From positions 1-61,242 of the forward strand of contig CAJBPB010000371.1 of the NCBI GenBank assembly GCA_903957365.1: a stretch of DNA of 61,242 nucleotides, written 5' to 3'. Position 1 is the stretch's first letter. Each line of letters starts with the position of its first letter. Positions 26,214-33,992 of the stretch are shown piece after piece. Position numbers and translations under genes: made by a program. This DNA comes from an uncultured Bacteroidota bacterium (lineage in GTDB: Bacteria > Bacteroidota > Bacteroidia > Bacteroidales > F082). The notes under the pieces are model-generated. The model was given only the letters and a program-made list of their open reading frames with translations. It ran no database searches and had not been told where the DNA came from.

Positions 26214-27992
26214 ATGATTTATTTTGGAATAGTATTACGTCTAGGAGGGTTGAAAAAGAAAAAATTGACAATAGCATTATGTTGTTGTTTTTTATTACAG
26301 TGTACGTTTGCACAAAGCATCAAAACAGACAGTTTATTGAATCTTTTACAGACTGCCACCGATCTTGAAAAAATTGATCTGTACAATGAAATCGGGTTAA
26401 GTTACCGCGGAACTTCTTTTACGCAGGTTAAAAATTACAGCATCAAATCTTATCAACTCGCTAAAGAGAAGAATCTTTCCGAAAAAATGATTATCTCCTT
26501 ATCGAATATTGCGATTGCCAATGTGTTTACCGGTAATTTGGATTCAGCAGAGATTATCTTCAAATACATTTATCACCTGGCCGATTCAACGGGCGACTTA
26601 AAACGCATGAACAGTTCGCGGCTCAATCTTGGCAATTTCTATAACAACATGGATAAATATGGAATTGCGCTGGACTATTTCCGGCAGGTATATCCGGCCT
26701 ATGTTAAAGAAAAAGACACGCTAACTATTGCCGCGCTCGACCAGAATATCGGTAATATACATTTTCACCAGAAGGATTACCCTAATGCGCTGGCATCTTT
26801 CAGAAGGTCATATATGCTCTATCGACTTAGCAGGCATGGCAATGAAGCCCAAAAATTATTCAACAGTATTGGTTTTACCTTTCTTCAGTTAAATCACTAC
26901 GATAGTGCTGCCTATTATCTTTCCCTGGGTCTGGCATTTGCACGGCAGCAACACGACCGGCTTGACGAAATGTATGTGCTCAATAATTTGGGTATGTTGA
27001 GTGCTGCCCAGGGTAATGATGATGATGCAGTGAATAACTATAACATTGCACTGCTCATTTCAAGAGAAATAGATTATCCACAGCAGCAGGCTAATTATTT
27101 AATCAATATCGCCGGTGTTGATATCAAAAGACATTGTATCAAAGAGGCGGCATTCAGGTTGAAAGAAGCAGCGCCTATTGTTGAACAGGTAGGAAATCAG
27201 GGCTTATACCGCGATTTGAATGAACAATATTACCTTTTATTTACTGCCGGAAAAGATTTTGAGAAAGCGTTGTATTACTATCAGAAATACACTGAAGCAA
27301 AAGATAGCATTTTTAGCAGGGAAACCACCAATAAAATTGCAGAACTAAATATTAAGTTTGAAACTTCGAAAAAAGAAACTGAAAATATCGGGCTTATGGC
27401 TACACTTGAACTGAAAGCAATAAAGGAAAAACGATTGGTTTTACTGGCAGCAGCAATAAGCACTGTATTGGCTTCATTGATTGTGGCCTTTTCGTTTATT
27501 GGAAAATACCTGAAGCAAAAGAGGACAATAGCGGAACAGGAAGCCTTGCTGTTGAAAGACAGGTTGGCATTTTCGCAACAGGAACTTGCCTGCAAAGCCA
27601 TGCATCTGGCTTCTCAGAGTGAGTTTAAAGTAAAATTGCTGGAAACCACCAAAGATGTTTATTTCCATCTCGACGAGAGCGGTAAAGAAAGTATAAAAAC
27701 CGTTTTGCGTAATCTTGAAAGCCATATTGACCAGAGTGCCTGGCCAGAATTTGAAACCCGGTTTGAAAAGGTACATGATGCTTTCTTTGGACGACTCCAG
27801 AGATTATTTCCTGATCTGACACCCAATGACCGCAGAATTTGTGCATTTCTGAAGCTTAATATGTCAACAAAAGATATTGCACTTCTTACTCATCGAAGCC
27901 CCAGAAGTATAGAGTCATCACGCTATCGTTTGAAGAAAAAATTTGGTTTGGGACAGGAAGAAGATATCCTCACTTTCCTTCAATCGGTTTAA
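26214..27992 (+). CDS. Transmembrane TPR protein with C-terminal LuxR-type HTH (paralogue)
   Basis: 592-residue paralogue of the TPR regulator at 19694. A signal peptide (LTIALCCCFLLQCTFAQ) is followed by about seven TPR-like repeats (LDQNIGNIHFHQKDYPNALASF, LNNLGMLSAAQGNDDDAVNNY), a transmembrane helix (LVLLAAAISTVLASLIVAFSFIG) and a coiled coil. The HTH comprises LFPDLTPNDRRICAFLKLNM, TKDIALLTHRSPRSIESSR and RLKKKFGL. The only ATG is at 26214, but AGGAGGG at 26243-26249 lies inside the frame, so initiation at a TTG (26250 or 26265) is possible. Next genes downstream encode exported proteins, which may be its targets. Confidence 0.83.
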   Translation: MIYFGIVLRLGGLKKKKLTIALCCCFLLQCTFAQSIKTDSLLNLLQTATDLEKIDLYNEIGLSYRGTSFTQVKNYSIKSYQLAKEKNLSEKMIISLSNIAIANVFTGNLDSAEIIFKYIYHLADSTGDLKRMNSSRLNLGNFYNNMDKYGIALDYFRQVYPAYVKEKDTLTIAALDQNIGNIHFHQKDYPNALASFRRSYMLYRLSRHGNEAQKLFNSIGFTFLQLNHYDSAAYYLSLGLAFARQQHDRLDEMYVLNNLGMLSAAQGNDDDAVNNYNIALLISREIDYPQQQANYLINIAGVDIKRHCIKEAAFRLKEAAPIVEQVGNQGLYRDLNEQYYLLFTAGKDFEKALYYYQKYTEAKDSIFSRETTNKIAELNIKFETSKKETENIGLMATLELKAIKEKRLVLLAAAISTVLASLIVAFSFIGKYLKQKRTIAEQEALLLKDRLAFSQQELACKAMHLASQSEFKVKLLETTKDVYFHLDESGKESIKTVLRNLESHIDQSAWPEFETRFEKVHDAFFGRLQRLFPDLTPNDRRICAFLKLNMSTKDIALLTHRSPRSIESSRYRLKKKFGLGQEEDILTFLQSV

Positions 27993-28023
27993 TTTTCAGT
28001 ATGCAGTAGTTTTCAAGTAGGGG

Positions 28024-28031
28024 TATTTTTG
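28024..28031 (+). promoter_or_regulatory. -7 element candidate for the serine hydrolase operon
   Basis: TATTTTTG matches TAnnTTTG and lies 46 bp before the ATG at 28078. No clear -33 TTG at the right distance. Confidence 0.3.
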
Positions 28032-28077
28032 TTGATCTTGGGTTTATTGTTTTGCTTTGTCTTTTTGAACAAAAACT

Positions 28078-29202
28078 ATGCACAAAATGAAAATGAAAAG
28101 TTTTTTTACCAGACTCTCTCTTATATTCATTATTGTTGTCTCTTTCAATTCCTGCAATAAGGAATCGATCCCTGATCCCAACCAGCTCCTCATCGACCAG
28201 ATGAAGGCTGTAACAGATTCAATTATTGAAAACACCGGGGTTCCCGGGATTGTGGCGCTGGTGGTTGACCATACGCGAGGTATTGACTGGCTCTACACAG
28301 CAGGAGTCAGTGACATTCCAAATAACCTGCCCATGAAGGGCGACTATACCTTCAGGATTGCAAGCATCACTAAGACAATGGTTGTTACTGTCTTACTCCA
28401 GTTAGTGGATGAGGGAAAAATCGACCTGAATGACAAGCTTTCAGGATACTACCCTGAATTCCCCAAAGCCGACAGCATCACTATTGCCATGCTTTGCAAC
28501 ATGACCAGCGGTATTTTCAGTTATTCCTACGACCCGGACTTTATTCCGTCAGTGTTGGCTGCTCCCTCAAAAGTATGGTTACCACAGGAACTGGTAGATA
28601 TAGGATGTTCCCATGATTTTAATTTCAGCCCAGGTGCCGGCTGGGACTACTCAAACACGAATATTATCGTGCTTGGACAGATTATCGAATTATTGTCCGG
28701 AAACACGCTGGAATCGGAAATCAACAACCGTATTATCCAGCCGTTAAACCTAAGCAAATCAGGCTTTCTGACCTCTGGAGTGGCTTTGCCAGGTATCCAT
28801 GGCAGAGGCTATTACCGTGGTTTTTTCGAGGAAAATGCAGATTTTACAGAATATTTTGATATTTCACAGGGTTGGGCAGCAGGTGCCGTGTACAGCACTC
28901 CTCGTGAACTCCAGAAATATGCGGAAACTCTTGTTGGAGGTGGATTCCTGTCGGATTCCCTTCAAAACAGGCGGCTTAATGACATGATACAGCTTGAGCC
29001 TAAGATGGGTTATGGTTTGGGGATAATTAAAATGGGATCTTTTTATGGCCATGGCGGCACTTTCCCTGGTTTTACCTCTTTAATGTTTCATAGCAATGAA
29101 AAGGGCTGCACTGTAATTATCTATTTCAATTGCTGGCTAGAACTGCCACCTGGCCACCTATTCGTACGCTTTATGGATATTTTATATGGAAATGATTATT
29201 AG
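28078..29202 (+). CDS. Serine hydrolase lipoprotein, class C beta-lactamase / DD-peptidase family
   Basis: 374-residue lipoprotein (lipobox FNSC, Cys26) of the beta-lactamase/penicillin-binding-protein-like hydrolase family. The three active-site motifs are present: SITK (Ser96, Lys99), YSN (Tyr191, Asn193) and HGG (His325-Gly327, in place of KTG). HxG is the form usual in esterases and D-amino-acid peptidases of this family, so resistance to beta-lactams is not implied. It starts a co-directional run with a BNR protein (20 bp later) and an M23 lipoprotein. Confidence 0.9.
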   Translation: MHKMKMKSFFTRLSLIFIIVVSFNSCNKESIPDPNQLLIDQMKAVTDSIIENTGVPGIVALVVDHTRGIDWLYTAGVSDIPNNLPMKGDYTFRIASITKTMVVTVLLQLVDEGKIDLNDKLSGYYPEFPKADSITIAMLCNMTSGIFSYSYDPDFIPSVLAAPSKVWLPQELVDIGCSHDFNFSPGAGWDYSNTNIIVLGQIIELLSGNTLESEINNRIIQPLNLSKSGFLTSGVALPGIHGRGYYRGFFEENADFTEYFDISQGWAAGAVYSTPRELQKYAETLVGGGFLSDSLQNRRLNDMIQLEPKMGYGLGIIKMGSFYGHGGTFPGFTSLMFHSNEKGCTVIIYFNCWLELPPGHLFVRFMDILYGNDY

Positions 29203-29221
29203 TCTCTTAACCCAGTTTATT

Positions 29222-31837
29222 ATGAAAAACATGACGGTGAAAGGTCTTTTACGAGTATTATTTTTGGTTTTCTTGTTTTTGCAGCCAACTGTTGCCAATT
29301 CGCAAGCGGTGTCAAAATGGGATAATGTACCCAATGAAATAAAAAAAAGAAACTCTTTCAAGAGACTTGAGTGGTTCTACAGGCCAAGAATGAATGAAAA
29401 GGACGTATTCCCCAGGGAGTTCATTGATAATCAAATGCAAACAGAATATGCAAAATCACAATTGAAAGCCGGTAACGAAAATTTCTCCTCCCAATGGGTA
29501 AATCTCGGCCCGGCAGGTATTGATTTCTCGGCAGATGGCATGGTTCCACATTGGGGAGTGGTGAGCGGAAGGGTAAGAGGTCTTGCTGTGCATCCGGCAA
29601 ATCCCGGCATCGTGTATGCCGGCGCTGCAAGCGGAGGTATCTGGAAATCCACTGACGGCGGACAAAACTGGGTGGATAAAAGCGGAGAATTGAACAATTT
29701 AACTTTTGGCGCTATCGCCATTGACCCACTAAATCCCGATATTGTTTATGCCGGTACAGGAGAATATCACTGGATATTAACTGAAAGATTCTACAGCGGT
29801 GATGGCTTGTACAAATCAACAAACGGCGGCGACAACTGGATAAAAGTAAATGCTGAGTTTGGTACAGTGACCCACTTTTCCGATTTGGTCATCTCCCCTC
29901 ATAACCCGGATGTCATCATGGCGGCTATTGCCAAAAACCTGCAGGATGCTGCCCCGAATGAAGGCATCTGGAGAAGTGCAGATGGTGGCCAGCACTGGGC
30001 CTGTGTTTTACCCGGAGAAGGCATGTACGATCTTTCATTTCATCCTGCGGATGCAAATATCGTATTTGTCGCCTGCGGCAATGAGCAATCTCAGGCTGGC
30101 TTCCTGATATCCACTGACGGTGGTATATCATTTAAACCAGGTAATACGGGGCTGCCTGCATCCAGTCACATCGGGAGAATACAGTTTGATATCTCAGCCT
30201 CAAATCCATCAGTATTGTATGCAGTTATCTTCGATAAGGCACCGCTACCCGGTGGCATGACAACGGGTGTATTTAAATCTGTAAATGGCGGAGCTTCCTG
30301 GGATCAGATTTCGGAGGGAATCAATCTTTGTGAATTTAGTGATCAGGGATTCTATGACCTTTGTATCGCAGTAAATCCCTTAAACCCGGATCATGTTTTC
30401 CTGGGTAATGTTGAATTTAGTCAATCGACAAACGGCGAAGGCTTCTCGCCCGTCAGAAACCCTGCAGCACCCGGTGGCGGAAGCAATCCCTTCGACTCAT
30501 ACACGCATCTGGATCATCACATCATCAGGTATGCACCTTCAGATCCCTCAGTTATTTATGTGGGCTGCGATGGCGGTGTTTTTAAATCGACTGATTCAGG
30601 AACGTCCTTTCATTCAGTAAACACGGGTATCAATTCCATCCAGTCATACCGAATTGCTTCACACAATAACAACCCTGATATACTCTATTCCGGAGTACAG
30701 GACAACGGTTTTATTTCGACACAAAACAGGGGAGCAACACCTTTTAAACTTGAATTTCTGGGCGACGGCACCGAATGTTTTATGGATTATTCCAATCCTG
30801 ACATTATTTTCTTTGCTACCATTGGCGGCTATTTTGCAAGATCTTCCAATGCAGGGCAGAGCTGGGATTTATTGGTTGATCCCATTACACTGAACGATTC
30901 TTCCGCATTTTTATGCCCATACTGGCAACATCCGTCAAATCCTGATATCATATACGGCTGTTTGAAACAAAAGCTCTTTAAGTCCACCGACAAGGGGATT
31001 TCATGGGAATATACAACAACATCAACCATCGTCAGCTCGGCTATCATTGCAGCTGCGCAATCACCGGTCAACACCAGCAACATTATGGTTGCTGCCAGAA
31101 ATGGCGAAATAAGCCTGGTGCGCTCTTCCGATGGAGGGGTCAGCTGGCAGGACATTACCGGAAGTCTGGGCGAGCTTTCGGGAGGCAATTTTATGCGCTT
31201 GCAGGCTGATCCTTTCGATGGAAATACATTTTATGTGCTGAAAAATGCCTATTCGGGTGCAATCGTAGTGAAAACCACCGACTTTGGTACCACCTGGACT
31301 GATATCAGTGCTGACTTGCCTAAAGTACCTGTAAATGACATCTTTATCGATGAGGTCAATGCCGGCGTGATGTACCTTGGCAATGATTTTGGTGTTTACA
31401 GAACAGGTAACAACGGCGGAAACTGGGAAAGGATGAACAACGGAATGCCTTTCGTGCCCGTGCTTGATTTCGATTGTTTTAATTTCAACAATACCCGCTT
31501 GCTGAGGGTTGCCACTTATGGCAGAGGTGTTTTTGAACTTGATCTGGAAAATTTTACTTCAGTAAATGAAGACATCTCACATGCCGCCACAATTAAGGTA
31601 TGGCCTAATCCGGCATCAGACATATTACGGGTTGAGCTCCAGGCCCTGGCCAATGATAAATATACCCTCTCCTTATTATCTGTATACGGAATAGAAGTAG
31701 CATCACAGGCTGTATATACTGCCGATTCGAAGTTGCAGACAGGTATCGATATTTCTGGCTTTGTCCCGGGATGTTACCAGTTGGTTTTGAAAGGTGACAG
31801 GATATTAAAGGCTACCAAAGTGATGATCCTGAGATAA
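29222..31837 (+). CDS. T9SS-secreted VPS10/BNR-repeat glycosidase-like protein
   Basis: About 871 residues from the ATG at 29222 (MKNMTVKGLLRVLFLVFLFL). An in-frame ATG at 29186 overlaps the previous gene and would spoil the signal peptide. Residues about 100-780 form two propellers with repeated BNR/Asp-box motifs (STDGGQNWV, STNGGDNWI, SADGGQHWA, SVNGGASWD, STDSGTSFH, SSDGGVSWQ), as in VPS10/sortilin and xyloglucanase-like GH74 proteins. A T9SS type A domain (VWPNPASDILRVEL to KATKVMILR) ends it. I could not assign GH74 catalytic aspartates, so activity is open. Spacing suggests an operon with neighbours on both sides. Confidence 0.86.
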   Translation: MKNMTVKGLLRVLFLVFLFLQPTVANSQAVSKWDNVPNEIKKRNSFKRLEWFYRPRMNEKDVFPREFIDNQMQTEYAKSQLKAGNENFSSQWVNLGPAGIDFSADGMVPHWGVVSGRVRGLAVHPANPGIVYAGAASGGIWKSTDGGQNWVDKSGELNNLTFGAIAIDPLNPDIVYAGTGEYHWILTERFYSGDGLYKSTNGGDNWIKVNAEFGTVTHFSDLVISPHNPDVIMAAIAKNLQDAAPNEGIWRSADGGQHWACVLPGEGMYDLSFHPADANIVFVACGNEQSQAGFLISTDGGISFKPGNTGLPASSHIGRIQFDISASNPSVLYAVIFDKAPLPGGMTTGVFKSVNGGASWDQISEGINLCEFSDQGFYDLCIAVNPLNPDHVFLGNVEFSQSTNGEGFSPVRNPAAPGGGSNPFDSYTHLDHHIIRYAPSDPSVIYVGCDGGVFKSTDSGTSFHSVNTGINSIQSYRIASHNNNPDILYSGVQDNGFISTQNRGATPFKLEFLGDGTECFMDYSNPDIIFFATIGGYFARSSNAGQSWDLLVDPITLNDSSAFLCPYWQHPSNPDIIYGCLKQKLFKSTDKGISWEYTTTSTIVSSAIIAAAQSPVNTSNIMVAARNGEISLVRSSDGGVSWQDITGSLGELSGGNFMRLQADPFDGNTFYVLKNAYSGAIVVKTTDFGTTWTDISADLPKVPVNDIFIDEVNAGVMYLGNDFGVYRTGNNGGNWERMNNGMPFVPVLDFDCFNFNNTRLLRVATYGRGVFELDLENFTSVNEDISHAATIKVWPNPASDILRVELQALANDKYTLSLLSVYGIEVASQAVYTADSKLQTGIDISGFVPGCYQLVLKGDRILKATKVMILR

Positions 31838-31861
31838 AAATCAATAATTAAACATTGGAAT

Positions 31862-32968
31862 ATGCATACAAAAGTGTTGTTAAATATTATGCTGGCTGTT
31901 CTTATCAGCTGCATTGGCTGCCGCAAAGGTGAAACATTGGAAACTACATTGGAGGCAATTGAAGTCATCCTGAACGACACCCCATTCCCTTCTGAAACCT
32001 ATCTCCGGATTCCCTATACACTTCGGTTCGGAGAATTTGAAAAAGAGGGACTTAAGCTGAAACAGATCACGGTGATGGATTCTCAATCCAGGTCAGAACT
32101 GCTGAAAATCGGAGAAGATGAACTTGAATTTATGATCAGGGACAACACCATGCTTACGCTTTTCCTCGTCCCGGAAAATCTGAAGCACTATTATCTTTCG
32201 GTTCAGCTTCCGCTTCCGATTGAAGGGGCCAGACCTGGAAAAGTGTTGCACCGGTTTGAATTTTCCGACACGGTAAATAACAAAACTATCTATCAGGAAG
32301 GCGCAGTTTTCACACCACGATATGGTGAAACGCCCATGGTGATCACTTCGCCAGTAAAAGGGAACCGAAATGTATTCCTGAGCCATTCAACCATGAATTA
32401 CCATTTTTATCTTATTTTTTTTAATGGCGATAGCATGGGTACCGGCCCCAGGTTTGCTTTTGACCAGGTAGAGGTGAATGATGCCATGACCAGCAGTTAT
32501 GAAGGAGACCCGGGTGTGAATGAGTCCTATTTCAATTACGGAGATACCATATACGCAGCGGCGGATGGAAGAGTGTTTGAAGTCAGGGATGGTATAATCG
32601 AAAACAATGGCAACCAGATGGATCAATTGCCGTTTTCAATGGCCGGAGTTCCCGGAAATTATATGATTCAGGATATTGGTGACGGGAAGTATGCTTTTTA
32701 CGCACACCTGATACCCGGTTCCCTGCGCGTTGATGCGGGTGATATTATTAAGACGGGCGATCCGATTGGCCGGCTTGGAAATTCCGGATATTCCGGCATG
32801 CCTCATCTGCATTTTAATTTGGCGATAGGATCTGACAGTTTCTGGTCAACGGGTATTCCTTTTGTTTTCGGCAATTGTATCAGGGTAGGAATAGTTAATC
32901 AGGGCATGTTAACACCACTAAGTCTCAATAATGTGATGCCGGAACAACTGTCGGTGATTGCATTTTAA
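31862..32968 (+). CDS. M23-family (LytM-like) peptidase lipoprotein
   Basis: 368-residue lipoprotein (VLISCIGC lipobox) with a 180-residue N-terminal region of unknown fold and a C-terminal M23 domain. RFAFDQVEV supplies the metal-binding Asp of HxxxD-like motif I, GDTIYAAADGRVFEV is the conserved turn, YAFYAHL the third motif, and MPHLHFNLA the HxH motif. The first histidine of HxGxD is not in its usual place (Phe two residues before Asp), so either a nearby His (TMNYHF) substitutes or zinc binding is impaired. Likely cuts peptidoglycan or a glycine-rich peptide at the cell surface. Third gene of the run with the serine hydrolase and BNR protein. Confidence 0.83.
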   Translation: MHTKVLLNIMLAVLISCIGCRKGETLETTLEAIEVILNDTPFPSETYLRIPYTLRFGEFEKEGLKLKQITVMDSQSRSELLKIGEDELEFMIRDNTMLTLFLVPENLKHYYLSVQLPLPIEGARPGKVLHRFEFSDTVNNKTIYQEGAVFTPRYGETPMVITSPVKGNRNVFLSHSTMNYHFYLIFFNGDSMGTGPRFAFDQVEVNDAMTSSYEGDPGVNESYFNYGDTIYAAADGRVFEVRDGIIENNGNQMDQLPFSMAGVPGNYMIQDIGDGKYAFYAHLIPGSLRVDAGDIIKTGDPIGRLGNSGYSGMPHLHFNLAIGSDSFWSTGIPFVFGNCIRVGIVNQGMLTPLSLNNVMPEQLSVIAF

Positions 32969-33205
32969 GAATACCATCGGCTATAATTTATTGTAGTAAT
33001 CCAGAAATCTGATAGGACGCTTTATGCGGAGAGTAATGGTTGAAGCTAAATAACCGATGAGGGTAGAGTATAGCAAAGATGGAGGGTGATCCGAAATTCG
33101 CAAGGCTCACTTTCTCTATGTTTTAGGTCATCATAATTAAGTCATTATTTTATTATCGGTTTCTAAAAGCAATATCTTTACCTATAAAATTAAATACATA
33201 AAAAA

Positions 33206-33787
33206 ATGAAATTTAAAACAAATTTTATGAAAAGTAAAAATCTTTGGCCAGTTTACCTGCTCGTCTTTTCACTGATTTTCATTTCCTGTAAAAAAGACAA
33301 TAGCGACCCATTACCCGTCACCAACTTGGTTGTTGAGGCTTTTACTTCTGAAACCGGTTTAGGTGCTGTCTATTTCGTTGATACCACGCTGCTGAACACT
33401 GTGAAAAGCTGGCAGGGACAAGGTGACTACCCTGGTGTTGACGACTGGGCAACTGCCAAAATCCCTGGTAATTTTGATTTGTACGGTGGCTTGCCCGGTC
33501 AATCGGAATATTACACGATAAATCAAACCATCACCGATACCGACACTATTATGGTTGATTATTGGGAAAGCCTTCAGGTAAAAGCACATCCCCAGTTTGG
33601 TTACCGGTCAATGGTTGGCGTGTTCGATATTCAAAACGACTCGATCGTGGTGGCAATCTCAAAAACTCTGGCAAATCCACAATACGGAGCAGGTGGTGCC
33701 TGGCAGATTTATGTTGCGAATTTCGAAGAGGTTTTGATGGCTTTGGATACCATTTATCTTAGACAAGATCTAATGAGGCCAATTTAA
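33206..33787 (+). CDS. Uncharacterised lipoprotein
   Basis: 193-residue exported lipoprotein: n-region with Lys, hydrophobic core WPVYLLVFSLIFIS and Cys28 followed by KKDNSD. A second in-frame ATG at 33227 would also keep the signal. The mature part is beta-rich with repeated aromatic-Gly motifs (YGGLPGQSEYYTI, PQFGYRSM, NPQYGAGGAWQIYV). I do not recognise a family. It stands alone between the M23 gene and a convergent gene pair terminator. Confidence 0.75.
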   Translation: MKFKTNFMKSKNLWPVYLLVFSLIFISCKKDNSDPLPVTNLVVEAFTSETGLGAVYFVDTTLLNTVKSWQGQGDYPGVDDWATAKIPGNFDLYGGLPGQSEYYTINQTITDTDTIMVDYWESLQVKAHPQFGYRSMVGVFDIQNDSIVVAISKTLANPQYGAGGAWQIYVANFEEVLMALDTIYLRQDLMRPI

Positions 33788-33932
33788 AAAGGTATTAAAG
33801 ATTAAATCAAAGTGGCTAAAAGTTTTTAACCGAATTCATTAATTTAAACACAAAAACTTAAGAAACATATTTTCAATTTTATGATGCTTTAGTTATTGAA
33901 AGTTGTATTGCTGAAATGTAAAAAAATCAATA

Positions 33933-33967
33933 AAAAAGCCTGTCGCGTGCATCGTGACAGGCTTTTT
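33933..33967. terminator. Bidirectional terminator between convergent genes
   Basis: AAAAAGCCTGTC (33933-33944) and GACAGGCTTTTT (33956-33967) form a perfect 12-bp stem with an 11-nt loop, flanked by A and T runs. It serves the lipoprotein gene on the plus strand and the PNGase F-like gene on the minus strand. Confidence 0.9.
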
Positions 33968-33992
33968 AGAAATTATTACAATGAAAGGCAAT

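Noticed and set aside
28078-29202. Beta-lactam resistance enzyme
   Set aside because: SxxK and YxN fit the fold, but HGG replaces KTG and the lipoprotein context fits esterase/peptidase relatives better.
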